From NCBI GenBank assembly GCA_041397645.1, contig JAWKWE010000007.1, positions 124,001 through 188,000 of the forward strand: a DNA stretch of 64,000 nucleotides, in the 5' to 3' direction. Origin of the DNA: Hyphomicrobiaceae bacterium. GTDB taxonomy: Bacteria; Pseudomonadota; Alphaproteobacteria; Rhizobiales; Hyphomicrobiaceae. Below the pieces are notes generated by a model, which saw only the letters and a program-made list of their open reading frames with translations, searched no databases and was not told where the DNA came from. Each line of letters begins with the position of its first letter. The first letter of the stretch is position 1. Positions 1-8,874 of this stretch are shown here, in pieces. The position numbers and the translations under genes were made by a program.

Positions 1-1
1 C

Positions 2-1525
2 GACGCCGTCCATAGCGAAAGCCGCTTACGCCCTGTCACCGCGCGCCATGAGTCAGCGGCCGCTATGATGGCCGAGGCGACCGGCAAGCTTACCGGCAAA
101 CCGGGTGTCGCGGTCGTGACGCGCGGTCCCGGCGCCGCTAACGCCTTGGCGGGAGTCTACATCGCAGCGCAGGATCAAACGCCGATGGTGCTACTCGTAG
201 GCATGCCGCCACGATCGCGCTTGCAATTGCCGGCCTTCCAGCAAATCGACCTCGTCAAGTTGTTCGGCGGCATAGCAAAGAACGTTGCCATTGCCGATAG
301 TGCGAGCACATTGACCGAACAGCTAACGTTTGCGTTCCGTCTGGCAGTAAGCGGACGGCCTGGCCCAGTCGTTGTCGGACTGCCCGAAGACGTTTTGGCG
401 GAAATGGGGCCAGCGACCGAAGCTCACTGTAGAGCGCCTGTTCACCGCGCCGTTGCTGAACAGGACATCCAAGCTTTGCAGGACTGTGTCAGTCGGGCCC
501 GTCGTCCGCTCATCATCGTGGGCAGCCCGATGTGGAGCCAAGCCGCCTCAGAAGCACTTGCCCGCTTTGCCGACACATTCGGTCTGCCTGTCGCGACTTC
601 GTTTCGAAGACAGGACCGTTTCGATAATTCGAACGACAGCTATGTCGGTCATCTCGGTTTCGTGCCCCATACTCCTCTCGCCGAAGCCGTGTCGCATGCT
701 GATGTCGTGATCGCCTTTGGCGCTTGTCTCGACGACATCACAACGCGGGGCTTCACATTAGTGCCCCCTCAAGCCGACGGGCGAACTCTGGTCTTGGTTT
801 CGCCCGATGCCGTCGATCCCCGGAGTTGTCCGCCTTATGCCCCGGATCTGGCTATCGCCGCGTGCCCGATGGAGGTTGTGCATACCTTGGCGGGCCTTCC
901 TCCACCTCGATCCCTGCCTTGGCGCGATTGGAGGAGGGCGCTGCGAAGCGCGTATGAACTCTCTCTCGCTGGCGATGCAATTGGCGGTCGCCTGCAAAAC
1001 GACACCGTACCAATGGGAGAGATCGCGACCCATCTCACACACAGGCTTTCGGTCGATACGATCATTTGCAACGGTGCTGGTCACTACGCTGCTTCCTTGC
1101 AGCGCTACTACGTTTACCGCCACTATCCAAGCCAGCTTGCGCCGTTGTCGGGATCGATGGGATACGGGCTCCCCGCGGCGATTGCAGCCAAGCTTGCATT
1201 TCCTGACCGCGAAGTCGTCGCTGTTGCAGGGGACGGCTGCTTCCAAATGACGGGAGCAGAATTAGCAACCGCCGTCCAATTGGAATTACCAATTACTGTA
1301 ATTGTTGCAAATAACAATACGCTGGGCAGCATCCAATTCGCACAATTGCAGTCTGACCCCGCTCGCGTTATTGCGACCACCCTCATTAATCCGAATTTCG
1401 CATTACAGGCCGCAGCCGCTGGCGCACGTGGCTTTTGCGTCAATAGCATGGGCGCATTTGCCGATGCACTCGAACAGGCCCTTAGATTTAAGGGCCCGAC
1501 CGTTATCGAGGTCGCAACCACCTAG
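2..1525 (+). CDS. Thiamine pyrophosphate-dependent enzyme, acetolactate synthase-like, 5' end outside window
   Basis: Large-subunit-type TPP enzyme, resembling acetolactate synthase or a benzoylformate/oxalyl-CoA-type decarboxylase. The reading frame is open to the window edge. Codons before the first ATG (position 65) encode the family's RHE-x-A-A-x-M-M-A-E-A segment (Glu codon near 50), whose Glu activates the cofactor, so the ATG at 65 is internal and roughly 40-50 N-terminal residues are missing. Next comes GKLTGKPGVAVVTRGPGAANA, typical of the Pyr domain. The C-terminal TPP/Mg motif is GDG (about 1230) followed some 25 residues later by NNN. No small regulatory subunit (ilvH) lies next to it, which favours a catabolic or specialised role over branched-chain biosynthesis. 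Family assignment is firm; the substrate cannot be told from sequence. Confidence 0.85.
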   Translation, partial: DAVHSESRLRPVTARHESAAAMMAEATGKLTGKPGVAVVTRGPGAANALAGVYIAAQDQTPMVLLVGMPPRSRLQLPAFQQIDLVKLFGGIAKNVAIADSASTLTEQLTFAFRLAVSGRPGPVVVGLPEDVLAEMGPATEAHCRAPVHRAVAEQDIQALQDCVSRARRPLIIVGSPMWSQAASEALARFADTFGLPVATSFRRQDRFDNSNDSYVGHLGFVPHTPLAEAVSHADVVIAFGACLDDITTRGFTLVPPQADGRTLVLVSPDAVDPRSCPPYAPDLAIAACPMEVVHTLAGLPPPRSLPWRDWRRALRSAYELSLAGDAIGGRLQNDTVPMGEIATHLTHRLSVDTIICNGAGHYAASLQRYYVYRHYPSQLAPLSGSMGYGLPAAIAAKLAFPDREVVAVAGDGCFQMTGAELATAVQLELPITVIVANNNTLGSIQFAQLQSDPARVIATTLINPNFALQAAAAGARGFCVNSMGAFADALEQALRFKGPTVIEVATT

Positions 1526-1698
1526 AATTAGCCCCGAACCTGTGAATGCAATTATCAGGCGCTTAAGACTTCTTTACAAAACATGAATTCATAATTTTTA
1601 ACGTTATCCATATAACGACGCCGTCGTCGCATAGAAACGAAATATCGGTTACAAGGGTATTACTGGAAGACACCTCAGTCTAAGCGAAGTCAAATCCG

Positions 1699-1875
1699 AT
1701 GGACCTTGAAGCAGCCAAAATCAATGATGCGCCAACCTGGATCCTCGCGCGTCTTTCGATGGCGGCCTGTGTTGCAACCACAAGCGCGTTGCTTGTGGCG
1801 TCAGTCAACATGCCTCGAGACCCCGGAATGTCGTCGAAGCCTGGGGTAGACGCCAACTACCCTCCCAGCCACTAG
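1699..1875 (+). CDS. Small hypothetical protein, 58 aa, one possible membrane segment
   Basis: An ATG frame of 58 codons lies between the TPP enzyme and the terminator at 1916. The product has a polar N-terminus, one hydrophobic stretch (about residues 14-37, starting ILARLSMAACVA) and a Pro/Gly-rich polar tail ending PPSH. No clear ribosome binding site is seen. Support comes from its position: it ends 40 bases before a strong plus-strand terminator, which would otherwise lie about 390 bases behind the TPP gene. I recognise no family; it could be a chance frame. Confidence 0.35.
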   Translation: MDLEAAKINDAPTWILARLSMAACVATTSALLVASVNMPRDPGMSSKPGVDANYPPSH

Positions 1876-1915
1876 CAGTTGTTTTCTTCCCCACGACCCT
1901 CACTCTCCCTGCCAG

Positions 1916-1950
1916 GGCCCCACGTTCCAGCCAGACGTGGGGCCTTTCCC
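1916..1950 (+). terminator. Rho-independent terminator
   Basis: Perfect 10-bp stem GGCCCCACGT / ACGTGGGGCC with a 9-base loop, followed by TTTCCCTTTC. It closes the plus-strand unit ending with the 58-codon frame. The minus-strand threonine dehydratase gene also ends here (stop at 1955), so the stem may serve both strands, although only the plus side has T residues. Confidence 0.8.
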
Positions 1951-1954
1951 TTTC

Positions 1955-3208
1955 TCAACGCAATCCCCCGCCGCTTTTTGCTAGAACCGCGTAGCCCGCG
2001 CTCCTGAGGACCGCGAGCACAGTTTGAAGGTGGGCCGCGTCGCGCGTTTCGATCACGAGGTGGAGCTCGGTACCCTTCGCCGGCAGATCTGTGAAGACAC
2101 GCTGGTGGTAGACCTCCACAACATTTGCCGCCTGCTCGCCGATGATCGCCGATACCTTGGCAAGCTGACCGGGGCGGTCGGGAAGATCGAGCGCAATACG
2201 CGATAGCCGACCATCTCGCGCCAATTCGCGGGTAAGCACGCTTGCCAACAAGCCCGTATCTATGTTTCCCCCACACAATACGATACCGACTTTGTGGCCT
2301 TGAAAACGCGCCCGATCGGCCAGGAGCGCGGCGAGCCCAGCAGCGCCAGCTCCCTCGACGACGGTCTTCTCAACAGTGATCAGCAACGTCAGCGCGCGTT
2401 CGAGTTCTGCTTCAGATACCAGCAGGATGTCGTCGACGAGAGCAGACACGATCTCGCGCGTGACGTATCCCGGCTCCCGCACGGCGATGCCTTCTGCAAG
2501 CGTTTCCCCACCAATGGGCAAACTCGCGTGTCGCATTACGTTGTACATGGATGGATAGAGCTTGGCCTCAACACCAATCACGCGGATGTCAGGCTTTAAT
2601 CCCTTCGCGGCAACCGCCATGCCGGAAATCAAGCCGCCGCCGCCGATCGGAACAATGAGCGTGTCGAGATCTGGCACATTGGCGAGCATTTCAAGTGCGA
2701 TGGTGCCCTGCCCTGCAATCACAACAGGATCATCGAATGGGTGGATGAACGTCATGCTGTGAGATGCGCCGTGGGCCCTGGCAAAGCGCGCGGCTTCTTC
2801 GAAGTCGTCTCCATGCAGAATGACCGATGCACCCAGCGCCTTGGTGTTCTCCACCTTCACCGTTGGTGTCGTAGCGGGCATCACGATGGTCGCCGGGATG
2901 CCAAGTAGCTCGGCATGATAGGCGACCCCCTGTGCATGATTACCTGCCGACATGGCAATGACACCACAGGCCCTCTCCTCGGGCGTGAGGCTCATCAGTT
3001 TGTTCAGAGCGCCGCGCTCTTTGTAGCTGGCGGTGAACTGCAAATTCTCGAACTTGAGCCAAACGTCAGCCCCGAAAATTGCACTGAGAGTGCGGCTATT
3101 GTCGAAATCCGTCTCGATGATCGCGCCCTTCAAGACACCCGCGGCCCGTTGGACGTCTGCCAGCGTGACAGGGAGAGCAACGTCCCGTGGCGTTCCATGC
3201 TTGCTCAT
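1955..3208 (-). CDS. ilvA: Threonine ammonia-lyase (threonine dehydratase) with ACT domain
   Basis: PLP enzyme deaminating L-threonine to 2-oxobutanoate, the entry to isoleucine synthesis or threonine catabolism. Counting from an upstream TTG at 3220, the PLP lysine is in ASYKERG (about residue 67), SAGNHAQG follows at 91, and the phosphate-binding GGGGLISG is at 193-200. The last 80 residues (LSRIALDLPDRPGQLAKVSA...) form an ACT domain, as in the roughly 400-residue single-ACT class rather than the two-ACT 510-residue E. coli IlvA. I place the start at the ATG at 3208; the TTG at 3220 has AAGGA too close to it. It stands alone and is transcribed away from the hydroxyacid dehydrogenase at 3407. 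A biosynthetic or catabolic (tdcB-like) role cannot be separated. Confidence 0.9.
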   Translation of the reverse strand: MSKHGTPRDVALPVTLADVQRAAGVLKGAIIETDFDNSRTLSAIFGADVWLKFENLQFTASYKERGALNKLMSLTPEERACGVIAMSAGNHAQGVAYHAELLGIPATIVMPATTPTVKVENTKALGASVILHGDDFEEAARFARAHGASHSMTFIHPFDDPVVIAGQGTIALEMLANVPDLDTLIVPIGGGGLISGMAVAAKGLKPDIRVIGVEAKLYPSMYNVMRHASLPIGGETLAEGIAVREPGYVTREIVSALVDDILLVSEAELERALTLLITVEKTVVEGAGAAGLAALLADRARFQGHKVGIVLCGGNIDTGLLASVLTRELARDGRLSRIALDLPDRPGQLAKVSAIIGEQAANVVEVYHQRVFTDLPAKGTELHLVIETRDAAHLQTVLAVLRSAGYAVLAKSGGGLR

Positions 3209-3406
3209 AAACGCGGCCAATCCTTTTCGATATCACCTCGCCGACCGGAGGACGCGGCAATTCAGCGAACTTTTTATCGCTCCCACTGGCGCTCGCCCAG
3301 TAACGAAAGCAAGAACACCTCCCCCATGGCCGCTTTTGCTTTGCGTGCGCGGTGCGCTCGGTTAGAAGCCAAGCTACGGCATGTAAAGCGCAGTGGAGCA
3401 GATACG

Positions 3407-4288
3407 ATGGCGAAGGTAGCCTTCCTTGGATTGGGCGTCATGGGATTTCCCATGGCTGGGCATTTGCTGACCCGCGGCGGGCACGAGGTCACCGTCTACA
3501 ATCGAAGCCCGGCGCGCGCGCAAGCGTGGCTTGAGAAGTTTCCAGCCGGAAAGAGCGCCCCCACCCCGCAGGAGGCGGCCAAAGGGGCCGAGTTCGTCTT
3601 TTCCTGCGTCGGCAACGACGATGACGTCCGGGCCGTCGCAACCGGGCCGCAGGGCGCATTCTCAGCTATGGGCAAGGGCTGCATCTTCATCGACAACACG
3701 ACAACGTCCGCTGAACTGGCGCGCGAACTATCCGAGAAAGCGGCAAGCAGCGGCATCTTCTTTATCGACGCACCAGTTTCGGGTGGACAGGCGGGCGCCG
3801 AAAATGGCGTCCTTACGGTGATGGCGGGCGGCGATGCACAGGCCTATTCCCGCGCGGAGCCGGTGATTGCCAACTTTGCGCGCATGGTGAAGCTCATTGG
3901 TCCCTCAGGCGCCGGTCAGCTCACCAAAATGGTCAATCAGATCGCTATCGCGGGGTTGGTGCAGGGTTTGTCCGAAGCTATTCATTTTGCCGAGTGCGCG
4001 GGACTGGATGTGCCCGCAGTCATCGATACGATCTCGAAGGGCGCTGCCCAATCCTGGCAGATGGAAAACCGCTGGAAGACCATGCACGCGCGCGAGTTCA
4101 ACTTCGGCTTTGCCGTTGATTGGATGCGCAAGGACTTAGGCTTCTGCCTTTCGGAGGCTGCGCGCAATGGTGCACAATTGCCGGTCACCGCCATCGTGGA
4201 TGGCTACTACGGCGAAGTGCAGGCAGCAGGCGGCAGTCGGTTTGATACCTCAAGCCTAATCACCCGCCTCACCAAGAAGACCGGCTAG
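3407..4288 (+). CDS. NAD(P)-dependent beta-hydroxyacid dehydrogenase (3-hydroxyisobutyrate dehydrogenase / tartronate semialdehyde reductase family)
   Basis: 293 residues, the usual size of the family. It oxidises a 3-hydroxyacid or reduces its semialdehyde with NAD(P). The Rossmann motif GLGVMG is at residues 8-13, the substrate motif DAPVSGGQAGAENG at 121-134, and the catalytic Lys in GAGQLTKMVNQ is K174. The start at 3407 puts the Rossmann strand at the very N-terminus; the frame is open far upstream, but that part has no homology and overlaps the ilvA gene. The neighbours are an Lrp regulator (convergent, 38 bases away) and ilvA (divergent), which loosely suggests amino-acid or glyoxylate metabolism. 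The exact substrate (3-hydroxyisobutyrate, tartronate semialdehyde or succinate semialdehyde) is undetermined. Confidence 0.88.
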   Translation: MAKVAFLGLGVMGFPMAGHLLTRGGHEVTVYNRSPARAQAWLEKFPAGKSAPTPQEAAKGAEFVFSCVGNDDDVRAVATGPQGAFSAMGKGCIFIDNTTTSAELARELSEKAASSGIFFIDAPVSGGQAGAENGVLTVMAGGDAQAYSRAEPVIANFARMVKLIGPSGAGQLTKMVNQIAIAGLVQGLSEAIHFAECAGLDVPAVIDTISKGAAQSWQMENRWKTMHAREFNFGFAVDWMRKDLGFCLSEAARNGAQLPVTAIVDGYYGEVQAAGGSRFDTSSLITRLTKKTG

Positions 4289-4325
4289 TCGGGCTGGATT
4301 GGCAAATCCTCGCTCAAGACGCGTT

Positions 4326-4829
4326 TCAGGAAGCCTGCGCTTTGAGCGATCGTCCCTGAATGGTCTCCAGCGCGAATTGGAGCGGCAGCGACGTGGTGTA
4401 CTTCATCTGCTCCATGGCAAAGGCCGAGGAAACCTTGGCGATCTCAATGCGCGAGATAAGCTTCTTATAGAACACGTCGTAGGCGCCGATGTCAGGCACG
4501 GCCACGCGCAGCAGATAGTCGATGTCGCCAGACATGCGATAGAATTCGACCACCTCAGGGAAGTCAGCGACGGCACTGCGGAATCGCTCCAGCCAGTCGA
4601 GGGAGTGGTGGTCGGTCTTGATCGACACGAACACAGTCACGCCCGCATTGACCTTGTCGGGGTCGAGGACCGCAACGCGCCGCTTGATCACGCCTGCCTC
4701 TTCCAGCTTCTGCACCCTTCGCCAGCACGGCGTCGTTGACAAGCCGACCTCCTTGCCAATTTCCGCTACAGGGCGAGTGCAATCTTCCTGCAAGATTTTA
4801 AGGATCTTGACGTCCATTTCATCAAGCAT
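4326..4829 (-). CDS. Lrp/AsnC family transcriptional regulator
   Basis: 167 residues with the standard layout: an N-terminal AsnC winged helix-turn-helix (residues 1-60; MLDEMDVKILKIL start, recognition region VGLSTTPCWRRVQKLEEAGVI) and a C-terminal RAM/ACT-like ligand domain (about 66-145; GDIDYLLRVAVPDIGAYDVFY). Such proteins form octamers and respond to amino acids. It is convergent with the hydroxyacid dehydrogenase and divergent from the phosphatase-like gene at 5015, sharing the AT-rich 4830-5014 spacer, so autoregulation there is plausible. The target amino acid is unknown. Confidence 0.92.
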   Translation of the reverse strand: MLDEMDVKILKILQEDCTRPVAEIGKEVGLSTTPCWRRVQKLEEAGVIKRRVAVLDPDKVNAGVTVFVSIKTDHHSLDWLERFRSAVADFPEVVEFYRMSGDIDYLLRVAVPDIGAYDVFYKKLISRIEIAKVSSAFAMEQMKYTTSLPLQFALETIQGRSLKAQAS

Positions 4830-5014
4830 GCGCCGAACTCCGGGGATGGGAAAGAACGCAGTTTCTACATTTTCGATATTTTGAGATAGTCGTTTTCTTT
4901 TATACCCCAGTCAATGTAAATTCTGGTATTTTTTTTCGTTCTTTCGTCCGGTTGCTCTTGTTTTGCTTGAGCAATCGATCAAATCTTCGAGTCTGAGAAC
5001 GTCGTTGAGGCTCG
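4830..5014. promoter_or_regulatory. Divergent intergenic promoter region
   Basis: This 185-base spacer between two divergent genes is markedly more AT-rich than its surroundings (an eight-T run near 4930). It contains the inverted repeat TTGCTC (4952-4957) / GAGCAA (4969-4974), with a nested TTGCT-TG-AGCAA. These are reasonable sites for the adjacent Lrp-type regulator, but no consensus -35/-10 pair can be fixed by eye. Confidence 0.4.
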
Positions 5015-5509
5015 ATGCTTACGCCAGTGCCCATAACCCGAGATTTTGCCGTCACAGGTGCTCTTTCAAGCACCGATTTCGAGCGCGCGGCGAAGCACGG
5101 GTTCAAAACTGTGGTGAGCCTGCTGCCCGACGGGGAACGGCCAGATGCGCTCAGTTCGAAGGAAGCGATGGAGGCCGCCCAGGCGGCAGGAATGACATTC
5201 GCTTACATCCCCACCTCAACCCTGGACATTTTCTCCAATCGGACCGTCGATGCCCTGCAGAGCGTTCTCAATCAGACGCACGGGCCAGTATTGGCAATGT
5301 GCGCCAGTGGTCAGCGTGCCGCCATTGCTTGGGCGGCCGCGCGTGCGCGTGCGCATCCAGTCGATGCCGTGCTCGATAGTCTATCGAAAGCAGGGCTCGA
5401 TTTCGCCTTTCTTCGCGACGAGCTCGAAACACAGGCGCACCAAGGGGCACGGCATACGCACAAGGAGCGTGAGCGCGCGATGAAGTCCTGCCCGCAACCA
5501 GCTGCGTGA
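5015..5509 (+). CDS. Beta-lactamase hydrolase-like / dual-specificity phosphatase-like protein (DUF442 family)
   Basis: 164 residues resembling the TIGR01244/DUF442 family, a cysteine-phosphatase fold also found fused to metallo-beta-lactamase-like sulfur dioxygenases (Blh). The probable active-site loop is CASGQR, a C-x4-R signature at C96-R101. The family start I-T-R-D-F-A-V-T-G-A-L is at residues 7-17, and a conserved VVSLLPDGERP lies near 33-43. The fused hydrolase domain is absent. The C-terminal 25 residues are charged and low in complexity. The role is unproven; relatives take part in sulfide detoxification and biofilm traits. It is transcribed alone and is convergent with the glycosylase gene. 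Confidence 0.75.
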   Translation: MLTPVPITRDFAVTGALSSTDFERAAKHGFKTVVSLLPDGERPDALSSKEAMEAAQAAGMTFAYIPTSTLDIFSNRTVDALQSVLNQTHGPVLAMCASGQRAAIAWAAARARAHPVDAVLDSLSKAGLDFAFLRDELETQAHQGARHTHKERERAMKSCPQPAA

Positions 5510-5525
5510 TCGCCTCGACTTTTCT

Positions 5526-6152
5526 TTAGCCGCCTTCAATCACCGATCGAATTCTAGCTTTCAAAACCGGGAGAAGCTCCGCGTCGAACCAGGGGTTCTT
5601 TTTCAACCAGGCATTGTTGCGCCATGAGGGATGGGGCAATGGCCACAACTGCATTTTGGCGTCGGTCCGTGCGGTAATCTTCCGCCAATCCGCGACCGTG
5701 TCGGATAAAGTGGCGCCCTGAGCAGCCCCTAAGTGCCAGGCATGAGCATACCGGCCAATCAAGAGCGCGACTTCGATTTGGGCAAGCTGATCCATCAGCC
5801 GCTGGCGCCAGAGAGCTGCGCATTCAGCGCGCGGCGGCAAGTCGCCGCCCTTGGCGTCCAAGCCCGGAAAACAAAAGCCCATCGGCACAATGGCGACACG
5901 GCGGACGTCGTAGAACTCGTCTTCGCTTACGCCCATCCATTGACGCAAGCGAACGCCGGAGGGGTCCGTAAACGGCATTCCTGAGGCATGGACGCGAGTG
6001 CCCGGCGCCTGCCCGAAGACACCGATACGGGCGGTCGTGCTAACGCGCAGAACCGGACGCGGCTCATGGGGCAAAGGCTTGGCACGTGGGTGATCGCGAC
6101 AGATCCGGCAGGCGCGGATTTCGGCGACAAGCTTATCCAAGTGGCGAGCCAT
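5526..6152 (-). CDS. Uracil-DNA glycosylase superfamily protein
   Basis: 208 residues matching the short stand-alone UDG-like family. It has paired Cys residues in RACRICRD (14-20), which in related proteins bind or sit near an Fe-S cluster. The first UDG motif is GQAPG (47-51), with the MPFTDPSG segment after it, and the second catalytic motif is PLPHPSWRNN (171-180). It probably excises uracil or a related damaged base from DNA. Only two of the four Cys expected of a canonical 4Fe-4S family-4 enzyme are at the N-terminus, so the cluster may be absent. It converges on the upstream phosphatase-like gene with a 16-base gap. Confidence 0.82.
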   Translation of the reverse strand: MARHLDKLVAEIRACRICRDHPRAKPLPHEPRPVLRVSTTARIGVFGQAPGTRVHASGMPFTDPSGVRLRQWMGVSEDEFYDVRRVAIVPMGFCFPGLDAKGGDLPPRAECAALWRQRLMDQLAQIEVALLIGRYAHAWHLGAAQGATLSDTVADWRKITARTDAKMQLWPLPHPSWRNNAWLKKNPWFDAELLPVLKARIRSVIEGG

Positions 6153-6220
6153 GGCAGTCCCGGCTCCTTCTTCAAGCTATTTGGCGGCGAAGGGCAGCGA
6201 ACACCCTGAGCACCACCGCT

Positions 6221-6793
6221 TCAAAGTCCGATGCCGCGTTCATGCCGCCAGTCCCGCGGCGTTTCGAACTGCGAAGACCACAGCCCACGCTTATTGGCTC
6301 GGGCCTCGGCCTCCTCGCGGTTGTATCCACCATTGGCCACCGCCATACCTTGAAAGACCATTCCGGCGTTGAGATCCCGGCCGCCAGCGGTGCAATAGGC
6401 TAGCACCCGGCCATGCTTGTCCCGCTCCACACCCCGGCACACAACAACGTCCTTGCTGATTAGCCTACGTAAGGCGTCGCGCGCGGCGTTGCCACAATCC
6501 CAGTCCCTACCGTCGCGCAGACAGGTCTGGCGGCCTTCAGGAGCATCAATTCCCTTGAGGCGAACTTCGTCCCCGCCGACGTACAGGCTGTCGCCGTCGA
6601 TCACACGGGCAGCGCCACGCACGTCGGCAGGAACAGGATCTGTGCTTTTTGGGTTGTTTCCCAGATGGTTACGTCCAAGAAGCCCGGCTACGATCGCCAA
6701 AATGACTGTCGCGATCAGGCGGGCAATCGACCGCATCTGGCGGCTGTTCCCTCGTATGGCGCGCATCCCGTCTCTATTGCTTTGCGTCGACAT
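6221..6793 (-). CDS. Thermonuclease (SNase) family protein, membrane-anchored
   Basis: The SNase OB-fold runs from about residue 55 of the chosen frame (RVIDGDSLYVGGDEVRLKGIDAPEG), with the catalytic R and D/E positions of staphylococcal nuclease, and further on RDKHGRVLAYC. A hydrophobic stretch LIATVILAIVAGLL before it is an uncleaved anchor or signal, so the domain is probably periplasmic. The frame extends upstream to 6946, but that would overlap the divergent kinase gene; the ATG at 6793 (MSTQSN) or at 6766 (MRAIRG) is the likely start. It would hydrolyse extracytoplasmic nucleic acid; no substrate is known. Confidence 0.8.
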   Translation of the reverse strand: MSTQSNRDGMRAIRGNSRQMRSIARLIATVILAIVAGLLGRNHLGNNPKSTDPVPADVRGAARVIDGDSLYVGGDEVRLKGIDAPEGRQTCLRDGRDWDCGNAARDALRRLISKDVVVCRGVERDKHGRVLAYCTAGGRDLNAGMVFQGMAVANGGYNREEAEARANKRGLWSSQFETPRDWRHERGIGL

Positions 6794-6897
6794 GTTAAAC
6801 ACTAACTTAGCGAATTGCCGCCAGATTAACCTCGATGGATTAGCGACCTCCAGCGGAGGAACGCTCATTTGGCCAATTGGCATAACGGCAATTATTG

Positions 6898-8541
6898 ATG
6901 GACGACACCGCCGACATCGCGCAGCCTTCGGGGCGTCGTTCGCCACAGCAAAATCGCGCCTCGAGAAAGCCCGACGACCTCAAGCTCTACCGCGAGCGTC
7001 TTGTCAACGGAAACGAGATCAAACCCGAATTCGAGTACGAGCTCCTGGCGATGTACGCCAGGAACGAGACGAGCGCGCCGTTGGCCATGCCGGCTCTCTG
7101 CATCCTTTTCTCGATTGCCTCGATGTTTTGGGCTTCCTGGGCCGAAGCGGGCGCATGGATCGCCGCCGTAATTGCAACTCGCTGGCTGATGAACGTTCAG
7201 TGCAAGAAGCTCCTGGCTATGCCTCGCACTGAAGTCAACGTCGCAGAGTGGCGGCGCTTCTTCCTGCTTCTTGAGCTGCTGAACGGCATGGTGCTGGCTG
7301 GCTTTGCTCTCATCGGTTCGGGCAGCATGCACTCTGGACATGGCGAGGCCGCCTTCTCCTCGCATGTCTTCATCTTTGCAACCTTGATGGTCGTGCTTGC
7401 CATCCGCATGACGTTCGCCTCGACCGTGCGCGGCGTCTTCCTCGCTGGCACCGTCCCGATGACGCTCGCGGTTGCCGCGCGGTTACTATGGCTTTCGAGC
7501 CCGTTCTATTTCGCCCTCGCCTCAATGGCGATCGGCATCCATCTGTTCTTTGTGTATCTGACACGGGGTCTGTATTCGACAGCACTGTCGATGATCGAGT
7601 TCCGCGCAGAAAAAGACGGCCTGATTGCCGAGCTGGAAGAAGCCAAAGCCATTTCCGATGAAGCGCGCCGCCGTGCGGAAGCCGGCAACAAGGCGAAGTC
7701 GCGGTTCCTGGCCACCATGAGCCATGAACTCAGAACGCCACTCAACGCCATCATGGGCTTCTCCGAAGTCATGGAAAAGGAGCTACTCGGACCGATAGGA
7801 AACGAGACCTATTGCGAGTATGCGCGCAACATCTACGCTTCCGGCAGCCACTTACTCCACATCATCAACGAAATTCTTGATCTGTCTCGTATCGAAGCCG
7901 GACGCTACGAACTGCATGAGGAAACGATACGGCTTACCGATGTCGCGGAAGATTGCGAACGTCTGGTGAAGCTGAAGGCCGATAGCAAAGGCTTGTTGAT
8001 GGTAGAGGACTTTGCTCCCAATCTGCCGCAAGTGTGGGCCGATCCGCGCGCCATGCGCCAGATCTGCCTGAACCTGCTCTCCAACGCCTTGAAGTTCACG
8101 CCCAAGGGCGGCCGCATCACGATCTCAATCGGCTTCCTTCCCGATGGCGGGCTCAGCATGTCCGTTCGTGATACCGGCCCAGGCATTCCCAAGGACGAGA
8201 TCCCCAAGGTCATGCAGGCCTTCGGTCAGGGCTCTCTGGCCCACGAGAGCGCTGAGGGCGGGACCGGACTTGGCCTACCGATCGTTCAGAACCTGATTCA
8301 GCTCCATGGCGGAACGTTCACGCTGAAGTCCGAACTGCGGAAGGGTACGGAAGTGACCGTGACGCTGCCCAAGCAGCGTGTGCTGCACGCAGTCGCACCA
8401 CTCCAGCCCCTGGGCCGCGAACGCCACCGGGATCCCGATATGCTGCCGCGCTCCACGCGACCGCCTCGTATGCGCGTGGCCGCCTCTCCTTACGGCTCCA
8501 ACGAGCCTTACAAGGCAAAGACACCGCATTTGGCTGGGTAG
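6898..8541 (+). CDS. Membrane sensor histidine kinase, PleC/DivJ/PdhS-like
   Basis: About 547 residues: a cytoplasmic N-terminus, roughly six membrane segments in residues 62-225, a short coiled linker (EELEEAKAISDEARRRAEAG), HisKA with phospho-His in SHELRTP (about 277), and HATPase_c (N box LNLLSNALKFTP near 392-403, DTGPGI 426-431, GGTGLGL 455-461). The HisKA region has the form typical of alphaproteobacterial cell-cycle kinases (GP-GN--Y--YA--I--SG-HLL-IINEILDLSRIEAG), which act on DivK or PleD. The C-terminal 60 residues are basic and Pro-rich. The frame begins with TTG (6895) directly before ATG (6898). No response regulator is adjacent, fitting an orphan kinase feeding a shared phosphorelay. 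The signal sensed is unknown. Confidence 0.88.
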   Translation: MDDTADIAQPSGRRSPQQNRASRKPDDLKLYRERLVNGNEIKPEFEYELLAMYARNETSAPLAMPALCILFSIASMFWASWAEAGAWIAAVIATRWLMNVQCKKLLAMPRTEVNVAEWRRFFLLLELLNGMVLAGFALIGSGSMHSGHGEAAFSSHVFIFATLMVVLAIRMTFASTVRGVFLAGTVPMTLAVAARLLWLSSPFYFALASMAIGIHLFFVYLTRGLYSTALSMIEFRAEKDGLIAELEEAKAISDEARRRAEAGNKAKSRFLATMSHELRTPLNAIMGFSEVMEKELLGPIGNETYCEYARNIYASGSHLLHIINEILDLSRIEAGRYELHEETIRLTDVAEDCERLVKLKADSKGLLMVEDFAPNLPQVWADPRAMRQICLNLLSNALKFTPKGGRITISIGFLPDGGLSMSVRDTGPGIPKDEIPKVMQAFGQGSLAHESAEGGTGLGLPIVQNLIQLHGGTFTLKSELRKGTEVTVTLPKQRVLHAVAPLQPLGRERHRDPDMLPRSTRPPRMRVAASPYGSNEPYKAKTPHLAG

Positions 8542-8679
8542 CTATATAAGCACACCCGAATTTCCACATGATTTCGACTGCAGCGTGCGATGTTGTCATC
8601 TCGGGCGATTGACCGTATCTGAGGGATCAACCTTTACGCGCACCGCGTCTGCTTCGCGGAGCTTTCATTCCAGGTGCCA

Positions 8680-8856
8680 ATGGATTCACCCTGCGTCAAA
8701 ATCTGCGCTATCGACCCCGCCACCAAACGCTGCACCGGGTGCCAGCGCACGCTGGAGGAGATCGGGCGTTGGTCTACGATGACCGACGCCCAACGCAAAC
8801 GCATCATGGAAGAGCTTCCCTCGCGCAATATGCAAACCACATTGTCCAAATCCTGA
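8680..8856 (+). CDS. DUF1289 domain protein
   Basis: 58 residues with the full DUF1289 pattern: SPCVKICAIDP, then C-x2-C in RCTGCQRTLEEIGRW, then MTDAQRKRIMEELP. The four conserved Cys suggest a small metal or Fe-S site. The family is widespread in proteobacteria and of unknown function, sometimes called an Fe-S protein. I chose the ATG at 8680 over an in-frame GTG at 8674. It lies 18 bases before the aspartic protease gene and probably shares its transcript. Confidence 0.85.
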   Translation: MDSPCVKICAIDPATKRCTGCQRTLEEIGRWSTMTDAQRKRIMEELPSRNMQTTLSKS

Positions 8857-8874
8857 GCTGAAAGGAGGCGGCAC

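Noticed and set aside
2915..3406. Upstream extension of the hydroxyacid dehydrogenase frame
   Set aside because: It overlaps ilvA on the other strand and puts about 160 unrelated residues before the Rossmann strand that normally begins the protein.
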